Both the position numbers and the translations under genes were made by a program. Positions 18,302 to 27,739 of a DNA stretch of 60,055 nt are shown here, in pieces; within the stretch, counting starts at the first letter, position 1; each line of letters starts with the position of its first letter. The stretch comes from an uncultured candidate division Zixibacteria bacterium (GTDB lineage Bacteria; Zixibacteria; MSB-5A5; GN15; PGXB01). The DNA lies in assembly GCA_937925655.1 (NCBI GenBank), contig CALAMC010000029.1, forward strand, positions 1-60,055. The letters run 5' to 3'. The notes beneath the pieces were generated by a model. It searched no databases. It saw only the letters and a list, made by a program, of their open reading frames with translations, and had not been told where the DNA came from.

Positions 18302-19597
18302 ATGAATCCAAAGCTATATCAGGATTTTCTGTGGGGTGTAGCTACTTCGGCTCATCAAATCGAGGGCCACCTCCAAAACGATATGACCGAGTGGGAGTCT
18401 CTCGGACGATTCCGCAATAATGGCCATAACCCGATAATCGGCAACGCCGTCGACCACTGGCATCGGTGGGAAGACGATTTCCTGCTGCTTAAAGAACTCG
18501 GCGTCAATTCCTATCGCTTCTCGGTCGAATGGGCGCGCCTTGAGCCGGAACCGGGCCGCTTCGACTACAATGCTATCGAGCAGTATCGCCTCATGATTGA
18601 CCGTCTGCTCGAGTACGGTATTGTTCCAATGGTCACCCTGCACCATTTTTCCAACCCGGCCTGGCTCCATATCCGTTGCCCCTGGCATTGCCCCGAAGCC
18701 GCCGACGCTTTTGTCAATTTCGCGAAAGTCGTTTCAAAAGAGCTTCTGAAACATGTGCCGCTGGTGGTCACCTTCAATGAACCGATGGTCTGGCTTTTGG
18801 CGGCCTATGCCGACGCCAAATTCCCCCCCGGCTTCGCTGATTTGCGAATTTTATCCGGAGCCCTGTACAGTATGCTCTACGCCCACCGGCAGGCCTATGA
18901 CCTCATTAAAGCCGACCATCCCGATATAAAAATCGGTATCGCCCATAACCTGATCATCTTCAAAGAAGGACGAACCGGTCATTTTGTGGACAGCAAAATC
19001 GCGCAGATGATTCATGATTTTTACAATATGCTCATCCCGCGCTCTTTCGCTGAAAACCGTATCAAATTCCGCTTCCCGCTCATTTTCAATATCAATATGC
19101 CCATCGAACTGGACAATAAAATCGACTTCTGGGGTATTAATTACTATTACCGCATGCACGTGCGTTTCAAACCCAGTCTGAAACTCCCTTTCAAGCTCTA
19201 CTTCGACCAGCCCGCCGAACACAAAAAATCGGACCTCGGCTGGGAAATATATGCCAAAGGCCTTCGGCGCGTCTGCGGCTGGATGAATGAATTCGGCAAA
19301 CCGCTCTATATCACCGAAAATGGAATTGCCGCCGAGGACGATACTCGACGGGTCACTTTTCTTACCAAGCATCTTAACAAGCTGACGGAATTAAAAGAAG
19401 AATTCCCCAAAATCACCGGTTATTATCACTGGTCGCTTATGGATAACTACGAATGGTTGATCGGCTATAAGGCCAGATTCGGGCTGTGCCACGTCGATTT
19501 CGATAATGATTTAAAGCGGACCATCAAACCCAGCGGCTATTTTTATCGGGACTTCATCTTATCTCATTCGACCGCAACCGCTTCTGCCATCGAATAA
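18302..19597 (+). CDS. Family 1 glycoside hydrolase (beta-glucosidase-like)
   Basis: 431 residues, close to the usual GH1 length. The N-terminal FLWGVATSAHQIEG, the acid/base E160 in TFNEP, the nucleophile E339 in YITENG and the aglycone-site YHWSLMDNYEW are all present, so the retaining mechanism should be intact. There is no signal peptide, so it is cytoplasmic. It probably cleaves beta-linked glucosides, galactosides or similar small glycosides. The enzyme ends 80 bases before a GT21-type glycosyltransferase on the same strand, which could mean both act on glycolipids; that link is speculative. Confidence 0.92.
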   Translation: MNPKLYQDFLWGVATSAHQIEGHLQNDMTEWESLGRFRNNGHNPIIGNAVDHWHRWEDDFLLLKELGVNSYRFSVEWARLEPEPGRFDYNAIEQYRLMIDRLLEYGIVPMVTLHHFSNPAWLHIRCPWHCPEAADAFVNFAKVVSKELLKHVPLVVTFNEPMVWLLAAYADAKFPPGFADLRILSGALYSMLYAHRQAYDLIKADHPDIKIGIAHNLIIFKEGRTGHFVDSKIAQMIHDFYNMLIPRSFAENRIKFRFPLIFNINMPIELDNKIDFWGINYYYRMHVRFKPSLKLPFKLYFDQPAEHKKSDLGWEIYAKGLRRVCGWMNEFGKPLYITENGIAAEDDTRRVTFLTKHLNKLTELKEEFPKITGYYHWSLMDNYEWLIGYKARFGLCHVDFDNDLKRTIKPSGYFYRDFILSHSTATASAIE

Positions 19598-19677
19598 TTT
19601 ATCCAATCTTAATTTTGTCTTAATCCCGAATTAATCTTTCGCACGATAATAGTTAATGAAAGCGCGGGATTAATGCC

Positions 19678-20955
19678 ATGAATACTATAATAGACTACCT
19701 GTTCATAATTTCCATCGCCATCGGCCTTATTTATACCCTGATTTCCCTGATATTTTTATTCATCGAGCACGGCCTCCGTAAATCGAACATTCGGCCATTG
19801 GATAAATATCCGGGTGTCTCCGTCTTTAAACCCATTAAGGGCCTCGACGACTCCCTCGAAAACAGCCTGAAATCATTCTTCGATCTCGACTACCCCGTCT
19901 TTGAACTCATTTTCGGCATACAGGATCACGATGACCCGGCAATCCCACTTATCAGACGACTGCAAAGACAATATCCTCATATTCCGTCGCGGCTCATCAT
20001 CAATCCCACCCGCATCGGCTTGAATCCCAAGATAAATAACTTGTTTAACATATACCCGTACGCCAATTATGATTGCATGGTCATAAGCGACAGCAACGTC
20101 CTGGTCGAATCCGGCTATTTGACCGATCTGATTGGCCGACTGCAGACACCCGGCGTCGGTCTGGTCACGTCCGCCATTCGCGGAGTCGGCGGCAAAAGCC
20201 TCGGCTCCGTCTTCGAAAATTTACACCTCAATACCTACATTTCCGGCAGCGTGCGCACCGTGCAAAGGCTTTTCGGAATACCCATTTCGATCGGCAAATC
20301 CATGTGTTTTCACCGAGCGACATTAAAGGCCCTTGGGGGATTCGAAGCATTTGCCAATTATCTGGCCGAAGATTTTCTCATCGGGGACGCCATCCGCAAA
20401 ATGGGCAAGAGGGTGGTCGTCTCCAACCGATGGATCGACAGCGTCAATCATACCTGGAGCGTCGGACGATTCATCAACCGGCATTTCCGTTGGGCCACCA
20501 TGCGGCGCCATGTCAATCTGCTGCACTACTCCACCGAAATTTTTTCCAACCCCATCGTTCTCGCCCTTTTATACTATGGATGGCGCTCTGACCGGACCGC
20601 CGCAATATTCTTAATTGCCGTGACTATGCTCAAAATGATTATGGACATTGCCGCTGCTAAGATATTCAAATCCGACCTGCGCTGGTACCATTATTTGTAT
20701 CTTCCCCTCAAAGATATCATAATCGGCGGCATCTGGCTGGCACCGTTCTTAAAAAGGCAGGTCGTCTGGCGCGGGAATTATTTCAATATCAACCGCAACA
20801 CCTGCCTGACTCCCGCCCTTGAAAACTCCGGTATTCTTGCATCCCTGTTGTCGCCCCTGCGCGAATCGCTCCGCATGGCCAGCTCGACAAGCCGCTGGAC
20901 TGTCGATGGCACCCGCCGCATTATCGCCCGTTTCGGCCGCACCCAGGCCGCCTGA
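19678..20955 (+). CDS. Membrane glycosyltransferase, ceramide-glucosyltransferase-like (GT21/HpnI type)
   Basis: 425 residues. There is an N-terminal membrane helix (residues 3-28), then a GT2-fold domain with VSVFKPIKGLD, IQDHDDP, ISDSN, LAEDFLIG and the RHFRW form of the (Q/R)xxRW motif, followed by C-terminal membrane helices. This order is typical of GT21 ceramide glucosyltransferases and of HpnI, which adds an amino sugar to hopanoids. It should transfer a sugar from a nucleotide donor to a lipid at the cytoplasmic face. No other hopanoid gene lies nearby, so the acceptor is uncertain. The ATG follows the promoter-like GATAAT by about 30 bases and has no clear Shine-Dalgarno. Confidence 0.8.
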   Translation: MNTIIDYLFIISIAIGLIYTLISLIFLFIEHGLRKSNIRPLDKYPGVSVFKPIKGLDDSLENSLKSFFDLDYPVFELIFGIQDHDDPAIPLIRRLQRQYPHIPSRLIINPTRIGLNPKINNLFNIYPYANYDCMVISDSNVLVESGYLTDLIGRLQTPGVGLVTSAIRGVGGKSLGSVFENLHLNTYISGSVRTVQRLFGIPISIGKSMCFHRATLKALGGFEAFANYLAEDFLIGDAIRKMGKRVVVSNRWIDSVNHTWSVGRFINRHFRWATMRRHVNLLHYSTEIFSNPIVLALLYYGWRSDRTAAIFLIAVTMLKMIMDIAAAKIFKSDLRWYHYLYLPLKDIIIGGIWLAPFLKRQVVWRGNYFNINRNTCLTPALENSGILASLLSPLRESLRMASSTSRWTVDGTRRIIARFGRTQAA

Positions 20956-21205
20956 TATTTCCGCCACCAACCCGGTGTTGTTTTCGATACCCCCGCTCTT
21001 ATATGAGGACCATAACTATGATTAAATCGCGCGACATGCGCCGCCACCCGCCCCCCCGCAACCGGCACCCCCATACAAAAATTAAAAAATTTCGGGAACG
21101 AAACCATTTGCCCATAATCGCCTGCCACCCACAACATTACGCCCATTCATGGACTATTATATCGATTATAATAGCCCGGAACATTTCACCCAAAGATGTA
21201 TTTAT

Positions 21206-21706
21206 ATGGTTATGATTCGTAAAAACGGCATACAAAAATACTCCTCGCTCGCAAGCCTCCTCGGCCTGCTTTTCTGGCTGGTGATAACCTTTGCCGTCGC
21301 CACTTTTGGATCGCAGTTCCGGCCCGGCGACTGGTACCAAGCTCTTGCCAAACCGGCCCTCACCCCGCCCAACTGGATATTCCCCGTCGTCTGGACCCTG
21401 CTCTATGCTTTGATGGCGCTTTCGGCCTGGCTGATCTGGCGCCGCGGCGGTTTTAAAGTCAACCGCCTTGCACTATCGCTCTATGGCCTTCAGTTAATTT
21501 TCAACGGCCTCTGGTCGTGGTTATTTTTCGGACAGCATCAGATTGGCCTGGCGCTGGTAGACATCGTGATATTGCTGACACTGATCATATTGACCGCCGT
21601 CCGCTTCTGGAAAACCTACCGCCCGGCCGGAATACTATTGGCGCCGTACATCCTGTGGGTATCCTTCGCAACCTATCTGAATTACATGCTCTGGGTGTTG
21701 AATTAG
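21206..21706 (+). CDS. tspO: TspO/MBR-family tryptophan-rich sensory protein
   Basis: 166 residues from the ATG at 21206 (a second ATG at 21212 is equally possible). Five membrane helices and the family landmarks WYQALAKPALTPPNWIFPVVWTLLYALM, FNGLWSWLFFGQHQ and the final ILWVSFATYLNYMLWVLN identify it. TspO proteins bind porphyrins and other tetrapyrroles or cholesterol-like ligands and modulate stress or pigment responses. The open frame extends to 21149, but the extra 19 residues are polar and not family-like. The 250 bases before it hold no convincing gene. Confidence 0.92.
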   Translation: MVMIRKNGIQKYSSLASLLGLLFWLVITFAVATFGSQFRPGDWYQALAKPALTPPNWIFPVVWTLLYALMALSAWLIWRRGGFKVNRLALSLYGLQLIFNGLWSWLFFGQHQIGLALVDIVILLTLIILTAVRFWKTYRPAGILLAPYILWVSFATYLNYMLWVLN

Positions 21707-21737
21707 CCCCGCATGGATGGTGCCAGAAGTAGGTCAG

Positions 21738-21860
21738 TTCCGAATCCCGACGAAGTCGGGACGAGAAACCCGACTATAGACAACAAGATTGTGCCCGGCA
21801 GGTCTTCAGACCCGCTGGGTTCTGCCGCTCGGTTTGAGAACCGGCCGGCCACATCCAAAA
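21738..21860. repeat. Structured intergenic element of multiple hairpins
   Basis: Between tspO and the converging ABC permease are stacked inverted repeats: TCCCGAC-GAA-GTCGGGA (21745-21761), GGCAG...CTGCC (21797-21826) around GTCT/AGAC, and CGGTT/AACCG next to GGCCGGCC. No T-run follows on either strand. The composition suggests an interspersed, non-coding repeat element or a structured 3' region rather than a simple terminator. No second copy was found in this window. Confidence 0.45.
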
Positions 21861-21864
21861 TTTT

Positions 21865-23172
21865 TCACCCATCCGAACGGGATAGAATCATCGTCCCGAT
21901 AATAAACCCGACCACACCGACCCCGACCAGCACCGCCAGCGGCAGTATCATCTCGCCGAAACCGAACCCCCGCCAGATCGAGCCTTCGAGCGCCAGAATG
22001 CCCCATTTGATGGGACTCAAATGACTGATCGATTTCAGCCACGACGGCATGAACATCAGGGGCATCATCCCGCCGCCGATCATGGCCATGACCAGCATGA
22101 CCGCCCAGCCCGCGCCGGAAACCGCCGCCTCGGTCTTGCCCATGACGCTGATCAGCATCATCACCCCGACAAAACAAATTCCCCCGGCCAATATCGCCAG
22201 TATCAGGTATGTCCACGACGCCACCCCGACGCCGAATATCAGTATGCCAACCGCCATCAGAAGACTGCACACGCCGACACAAAAAATAAAACAGGCCAGA
22301 CCCTTGCCGCCCAGAATCTGCATTCGGCTGATCGGTGCAATCCGCAGTCGCAAAAACGTTCCCCGCGTCCGCTCCGTGACAATCGACAGCGAGAACGCCG
22401 CCGCCGCCGCGATCAACGCCCACTGCAATGACTGCGGAAACGTTATCTCAAACGACGAGCGTGGCCCGGCCCATATCACCGCCACGTCCTCGTACGCGAC
22501 GTCGAGCGCCGCAAACGGGGAATAATTCTTTTCCGATACACTATCCGACGCACTATCCGATTTCATGGCATACGCCGAATCGATTTTCTCGGCCGATTCG
22601 AGCACACCGTCGAGCTTTTCAAAAAAATCCATTCCCAGCTTCGAATTCCACCCGGTCCCGATGCTGTCCCATGACTGTCTTTGATCCTTTAAATATCGGC
22701 GCCAGCCCTTGACATCGGTAAATCGGCTTTGCAACTGCATGAAGAACGCCTGATTGAGAAGGCCGTTTAAATACCCCGCCTCGGCTTTGCGCGAGGGGTC
22801 GATGCCGACTTTGATATGCGGCTTGTGTCCCGAAAACATATCGAAAGCCGACTTGGAGGAATCGATATATTGCACGTACGCCGCCAGCTTGCCCTGGGCC
22901 ACCAGCGGACGCGCCGAATCCAGCGGCATCGGCGTCAAAACGAGCACGTCGGATTTGCCCAGTTGATCATAAAACGATTGTACCGTCGGATTCATATTGT
23001 CGGTGATAACCGCGATTTTCATGGATCGGGCCGTGGCGCTTCCGGCTCCCGAATAAATCGACCCGAAAAAAAGTGCAATCAGAAGCGGAAATCCCAGCAC
23101 CCAGAAAAATCCGACCTTGTCGCGCCAGAGCAACTTGAGATCCTTTATCGCCAGATGAAACATCGCACCCAT
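21865..23172 (-). CDS. ABC-2 type transporter permease
   Basis: 435 residues: one N-terminal membrane helix (about 20-40), a large soluble extracytoplasmic domain (45-225), then five or six C-terminal helices (from about 230), the standard ABC-2 exporter permease layout (NatB/YhaP-like). It begins inside the stop codon of the ATPase gene (TGATG overlap), so the two form one exporter. The large external domain contains an SxxxSVSEKNYSPF stretch with no recognised motif. Substrate unknown; candidates are lipids, peptides or ions. Confidence 0.85.
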   Translation of the reverse strand: MGAMFHLAIKDLKLLWRDKVGFFWVLGFPLLIALFFGSIYSGAGSATARSMKIAVITDNMNPTVQSFYDQLGKSDVLVLTPMPLDSARPLVAQGKLAAYVQYIDSSKSAFDMFSGHKPHIKVGIDPSRKAEAGYLNGLLNQAFFMQLQSRFTDVKGWRRYLKDQRQSWDSIGTGWNSKLGMDFFEKLDGVLESAEKIDSAYAMKSDSASDSVSEKNYSPFAALDVAYEDVAVIWAGPRSSFEITFPQSLQWALIAAAAAFSLSIVTERTRGTFLRLRIAPISRMQILGGKGLACFIFCVGVCSLLMAVGILIFGVGVASWTYLILAILAGGICFVGVMMLISVMGKTEAAVSGAGWAVMLVMAMIGGGMMPLMFMPSWLKSISHLSPIKWGILALEGSIWRGFGFGEMILPLAVLVGVGVVGFIIGTMILSRSDG

Positions 23173-24062
23173 CAGTCGCGCAACCTCCGTCCGGTGAGAT
23201 TCAGAAAAACCTTTTCGAGATTGGGCCGCTCCACCCGAAGCGATCTGTATTTCACGCCCGCGTCGGCCAGCGCGGCGATATCCTGCAGGGGTTGAGATGA
23301 CTCAAACGATAATCGGTTCTCGTTCAACTCCGCCGGCAATTTGGCATTTTCGGGCACCGGCAGTTCGAGTTCGGCGTTGACCGTCCCCATGCCGCCGTGA
23401 GTCTCGATAAGACTGTCAATTGTCCCTTCGGCCAGAATTTTGCCATGATCGATAATCGCCACCCGATCGCACAGCCGTTGTGCCTCTTCCATGTAGTGGG
23501 TGGTATAGACAATGGTGCGTCCGTCATTTTTGAGCATTTCTATTCTATCGAATATCATATTGCGTGATTGGGGATCGACACCGACCGTCGGTTCATCGAG
23601 AAGCAGTATCGGCGGGTCATGCACTATGGCACAGGCCATGTTGAGACGACGTTTCATGCCGCCGGAGTACTTACCGACCCGGTCGCGACGGCGGTCCTGA
23701 AGACCGGCCAGGTCAAGACACCAGTCCACCCGCTCTTTCAATTTCTTTCCGGACAGACCATACAGTTTCCCGAAAAAGGCCAGGTTTTCTTCGGCGCTTA
23801 AATTATCATATATTGCCAGCGCTTGCGGCGCCGCGCCGATTCGTCGTCGCAAATGTGTCCGGGTCGGGTCATTTTCGCCATTTATAGCCACCGACCCGGC
23901 GTCGGCATTTATAATACCTACTATAAGATTTATGGTTGTGGTTTTACCGGCCCCGTTCGGCCCCAGCAGGCCAAAAACCTGATTATCGGGAATCTCGAAC
24001 GAGATGTCATCGACCGCCCTGATGGCGCCGAATGCTTTCTTAAGATTAGTTACTCGGATCAT
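23172..24062 (-). CDS. ABC transporter ATP-binding protein (ABC-2 exporter)
   Basis: 296 residues from the ATG at 24062, which begins directly at the domain start (MIRVTNLKKAFGAIRAVDD); the frame also opens at 24110. Walker A GPNGAGKTT, Q-loop APQ, signature YSGGMKRR, Walker B ILLLDEPTVGVDP and the switch histidine in TTH are all intact. A C-terminal 70-residue accessory region follows. It powers the partner permease encoded immediately downstream (TGATG junction). Confidence 0.92.
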   Translation of the reverse strand: MIRVTNLKKAFGAIRAVDDISFEIPDNQVFGLLGPNGAGKTTTINLIVGIINADAGSVAINGENDPTRTHLRRRIGAAPQALAIYDNLSAEENLAFFGKLYGLSGKKLKERVDWCLDLAGLQDRRRDRVGKYSGGMKRRLNMACAIVHDPPILLLDEPTVGVDPQSRNMIFDRIEMLKNDGRTIVYTTHYMEEAQRLCDRVAIIDHGKILAEGTIDSLIETHGGMGTVNAELELPVPENAKLPAELNENRLSFESSQPLQDIAALADAGVKYRSLRVERPNLEKVFLNLTGRRLRD

Positions 24063-24240
24063 CGATAATTTATTACGCCCGAATTTATGCCAAGTTTCGT
24101 GTTTAAGCATAATATATACATTATGTTAGCGCAACATTATCGGTGGCTTTCTAAGAACCGGACAAAACATCGGTAAAATCAACCAATGGCCGCTTTTTCC
24201 GATAATAGATATGAGTAAAAACCCTTTGTCGGAAAACAAG

Positions 24241-24990
24241 ATGGATTACAAATTGCGGCTTTGGGCGGGCTATACTTTTGTCGAAGTTATCGTCGTCATA
24301 ATCATAATCGGCATTCTGGCGGCAGTGGCTTCGAAAACTATCGGTTCGGCGACCGAAACCGCCCGCTTTGAAAAAACGCGTGAAATCATGGACAACCTCG
24401 CCTATGCCCTCGCCGGCAACCCCGCTTTGGCTTCGGGCGGAGTCCGCACCGATTTCGGGTATATCGGCGACGTCGGCTCGCTTCCCTCCGACTGGAACGA
24501 TCTGATTACCAATCCCGGCGGCTTTGCCACATGGAAGGGACCGTATCTCAAAGATAAATTTTCCGCCGGAGGCGCCGCTGTTTATTTCAACCTCGACGCC
24601 TGGGGCAAGGCCATTTCCGACCCGTCATCTTCGTTCTCATCGACCGGAGGCCCCCAAACGATCACCCGCCAAATTGCCGTTTCTGTCAACGACCTGCTTT
24701 ATAACCGCGTCACCGTCATTGCGACCGACCTCGGCTTTACGCCGCCCGGCGCGGCCTATAAGGATTCGATACGTATCGTTTTGACTTATCCTGATGGTCT
24801 CGGCGGGTACCGTGTTCGCACTATCGCTCCTGATGCCAACGGCCGGGCCGTGTTTGACTCGATTCCGATCGGGATCCATACTCTTCAAATGGTGTACATC
24901 CCCGACCACGACACCCTGACGAGAAAGATCAATATCAATCCCGGTCATAATTATTATGCGGAAATGCAGTACTATTCGGATTTATGGTAA
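24241..24990 (+). CDS. GspG-like pseudopilin with C-terminal regulatory-type beta domain (first of four)
   Basis: 249 residues from the ATG at 24241; the frame also opens at 24211. The later ATG is preferred because it has GGAA upstream and gives a 10-residue leader ending in G, as in the next gene. Cleavage G|YTFVEV leaves the essential Glu5 and a long hydrophobic helix. The core has the GspG pattern: FGYIGDVGSLPSDWNDLITNPGG, ATWKGPYLK, then an acidic D-x-W loop. Residues from about 155 to the end form a second beta domain (DSIRIVLTYPDGLGG... IPIGIHTLQMVYIP) like the carboxypeptidase regulatory domain. It heads a four-gene set with one-base gaps or overlaps. It should be assembled by a type II secretion or type IV pilus machine encoded elsewhere. 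Role unknown. Confidence 0.8.
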   Translation: MDYKLRLWAGYTFVEVIVVIIIIGILAAVASKTIGSATETARFEKTREIMDNLAYALAGNPALASGGVRTDFGYIGDVGSLPSDWNDLITNPGGFATWKGPYLKDKFSAGGAAVYFNLDAWGKAISDPSSSFSSTGGPQTITRQIAVSVNDLLYNRVTVIATDLGFTPPGAAYKDSIRIVLTYPDGLGGYRVRTIAPDANGRAVFDSIPIGIHTLQMVYIPDHDTLTRKININPGHNYYAEMQYYSDLW

Positions 24991-24991
24991 A

Positions 24992-27739
24992 ATGAACACT
25001 ATATCCCGCCATATATCCGGTTTCAGCATGATTGAATTGCTGGTCGTAATTATCGTCATCGGCATCATGGCCGGATCGGTCATGCAATACATGGCAACCG
25101 CCATCGATGATACCCGCGAGGCGAAAACGATTCGGGAGATGGATATGCTGGCAACCGCCATAGCCGGCGATCCTGCGCTCGCGCAGAACGGGACGCGATG
25201 CGATTTCGGGTATGTCGGCGACAACGGCGCCTTCCCGCCCGATTTGCAGGCGCTGTATGAAAATCCCGGTCTGGGCACATGGCAGGGGCCGTACCTTCCC
25301 TCCGGATTTTTGCAGGACAGCGTCGGTTTCAAATATGATGAATGGCATGCCGCCTATAACTATTCCGGCGGCATTGTCATCACCAGCACCGGCGGCGGTA
25401 ACGCCATCACCAGAAAGATCGCCAATAACACCGATGATTACCTTTTAAATTCATTCAGCGGCGAAATCAAGGACAAATCCGATAATCCTCCGGGAAGAAT
25501 TTTTGCCGATTCCGTTGACATTATTGTTATTTACCCCGACGGTTCCGGCGGCTATGACACCAAAATGTCCCATCCTGATTCGACCGGCGGTTTTACACTG
25601 GATTCGCTTCCGGCCGGACGGCACCCTTTATATATCATATTCGCGCCGTCCAATGATACCCTTAACCGCCAGCTGACCATTCTGCCCCGCAATAAAGGCG
25701 GCAAAATGTATCGTTTTGCAGCCGATTATTTTTCCGACACAACTGCCATAAACCCCGCTGACTACATTCTTCTGACAACGGCCGACAACGCCACTCTGGG
25801 AGGATTGAGTTTTCCCAATGAAGATTTGATTCTTTATGACCGCTCCGCCGACACGTCCGGCAGGTATTTCGACGGCAGCAGCGTCTATGCAAACGACGAG
25901 AACACCGACGCCGTTCACTTGCTGGATAACGGCAATATTATTTTTTCGACCGACGGTAACGCCACTATCGGTGGCCTGTCATTCACGGCCGACGATCTGA
26001 TCCGATATAATCCGGCTACGGGTACGGCCACAATGTACCTTCGCGGCGATACCGTTTTTTCCGATGACGAAAATATCGATGCCGTCTGTATTTTGGCCAA
26101 TGGACATATAATATTATCCACGAGCGGTTCGGCGAATATAAGAGGACTTTCGTTCGATGACGAAGACCTTGTGGATTTTAACCCGGTTACCGGCACCGCC
26201 ACCATATATCTCGACGGCAACGCCGTATTCGCGGACAACGCCGATATTGACGCCGTTCACGTACTGGAAAACGGCAATATACTTTTATCGGTCGACGCCA
26301 ACAATGAGTCAATCGGCGGTCTGACTTTCAACGACGAAGACATTGTCGAGTACAATCCGGTCAGCGGTGTGGCGGTTATGTATTTCGACGGCGATGCTCC
26401 CTTCGGAACGACCAATGAGAATATCGACGGTATAAGTCTTGTTGTTTCCACAACGGAAACGCCTTCTTTGGTCGGCCACTGGATGCTCGATGAAACCTCC
26501 GGTTTGATTGCCCATGATTCATCGGGTGGGAATCATCACGGCACTCTGACCAATATGTCCGTTTCCGATTGGACGGCCGGGGTTCTTAACGGCGCCCTCG
26601 ATTTCGACGGCGTCAATGATTATGTCAATATCGGAAACGAATTGTCGCATGTCAACGCGTTGACGGTGGCGGTCTGGGTGTACCCGACCGATATCGCCGT
26701 GGACCAGCAAATCGTTTCCAAAGGATACAACGGCACCAAGACCCAGTGGGAATTGAAGACAACCAGCGCCGACGGCAAGGTCAGTTTCCGCCACTGGTTC
26801 CCCGGCGAAATCGGCGTACAATCGGTGCAGACGCTGCCCGAATCGACCTGGACTCACCTGACCGGCACGTACGACGGCACCACCTGGAAAATCTATTTTA
26901 ACGGCGTTCTCGATAACGAAAATACCGCCGGGCCGATTGTCGAGACATCGCGCAACCTGCTTATCGGCGCCGTCGATATCAACGGCACTCCCGGCCAATT
27001 CTGGGAGGGTAAACTGGACGACGTCCGGCTGTTCAATTATGCCCTGGATTCGACCGAGGTGGCGCAGCTGGCCATGATGGGTACGTCGGCGGGACTGGTC
27101 GGACACTGGCAACTCGATGAGACATCCGGGTTCACGGCTCACGATGCTTCGCCCCTCGGGCTCGATGCAACTCTCATCAATATGGATCCCCCCGGCGATT
27201 GGGTAGCTGGAAAAATCGACGGCGGCCTCGATTTCGACGGCAACAATGACTACGTAGTGTCGGCCGACCATGACTCCCTGGACAACTCGCAGTATTTGAC
27301 CCTGTCGGTTTGGGTTTATCCGACCACCCTCGACGGTAATCCCCGTTGCGCCGTTTCGAAGCGGATCAATTTTGATAACCAGAATTCATACGGCGTATTT
27401 TTCTATACCGGCAACCGCCTGTTTGTCGATATCAATGGAAATAACGACCGTTTCAATTCCAATACGATTTTCACGCCCAACCAGTGGTACCATCTGGCGG
27501 TCGTGTATGACGGAACGCAACCGACCAATTCCCGCGTGCGCCTTTATGTCAACGGGAATATTGACAAGACTGCCGCCGAGTCCAGTAATTCGATATCGAA
27601 TACACCTTCGCAATTTTACATCGGTCTACTTAACGGTAACGGCAGTGGATATTTCCGTGGGATAATCGACGACGTCCGGGTATATCGCAAAGCGCTTACG
27701 GCGACTCAAATTCAGGTCTTGTACCAGATGGGGAACTGA
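24992..27739 (+). CDS. Chimeric GspG-like pseudopilin with propeller-like repeats and two LamG domains
   Basis: 915 residues. The ATG at 24992 lies one base after the previous stop; a start at 24956 would overlap by 35 bases. The leader MNTISRHISG is followed by FSMIEL with Glu5. The pseudopilin core (FGYVGDNGAFPPDLQALYENPG, TWQGPYL) and the beta domain (PDGSGGYDTKM...) match the first gene. About 25760-26440 encodes four repeats of about 52 residues with LDNGNIIFST / ANGHIILST / LENGNILLS, like propeller blades. Two LamG-type lectin domains follow (about 26467-27080 and 27094-27736, each opening VGHWxLDETSG). At more than 900 residues it is far longer than usual pseudopilins (about 120-200). 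It is probably an adhesive or ligand-binding tip or minor pilin. Confidence 0.82.
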   Translation: MNTISRHISGFSMIELLVVIIVIGIMAGSVMQYMATAIDDTREAKTIREMDMLATAIAGDPALAQNGTRCDFGYVGDNGAFPPDLQALYENPGLGTWQGPYLPSGFLQDSVGFKYDEWHAAYNYSGGIVITSTGGGNAITRKIANNTDDYLLNSFSGEIKDKSDNPPGRIFADSVDIIVIYPDGSGGYDTKMSHPDSTGGFTLDSLPAGRHPLYIIFAPSNDTLNRQLTILPRNKGGKMYRFAADYFSDTTAINPADYILLTTADNATLGGLSFPNEDLILYDRSADTSGRYFDGSSVYANDENTDAVHLLDNGNIIFSTDGNATIGGLSFTADDLIRYNPATGTATMYLRGDTVFSDDENIDAVCILANGHIILSTSGSANIRGLSFDDEDLVDFNPVTGTATIYLDGNAVFADNADIDAVHVLENGNILLSVDANNESIGGLTFNDEDIVEYNPVSGVAVMYFDGDAPFGTTNENIDGISLVVSTTETPSLVGHWMLDETSGLIAHDSSGGNHHGTLTNMSVSDWTAGVLNGALDFDGVNDYVNIGNELSHVNALTVAVWVYPTDIAVDQQIVSKGYNGTKTQWELKTTSADGKVSFRHWFPGEIGVQSVQTLPESTWTHLTGTYDGTTWKIYFNGVLDNENTAGPIVETSRNLLIGAVDINGTPGQFWEGKLDDVRLFNYALDSTEVAQLAMMGTSAGLVGHWQLDETSGFTAHDASPLGLDATLINMDPPGDWVAGKIDGGLDFDGNNDYVVSADHDSLDNSQYLTLSVWVYPTTLDGNPRCAVSKRINFDNQNSYGVFFYTGNRLFVDINGNNDRFNSNTIFTPNQWYHLAVVYDGTQPTNSRVRLYVNGNIDKTAAESSNSISNTPSQFYIGLLNGNGSGYFRGIIDDVRVYRKALTATQIQVLYQMGN

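Noticed and set aside
21018..21215. Possible small gene before tspO, with GAGG upstream of an ATG
   Set aside because: The product is dominated by proline, arginine and histidine, has no domain, and the frame runs into the start of tspO.
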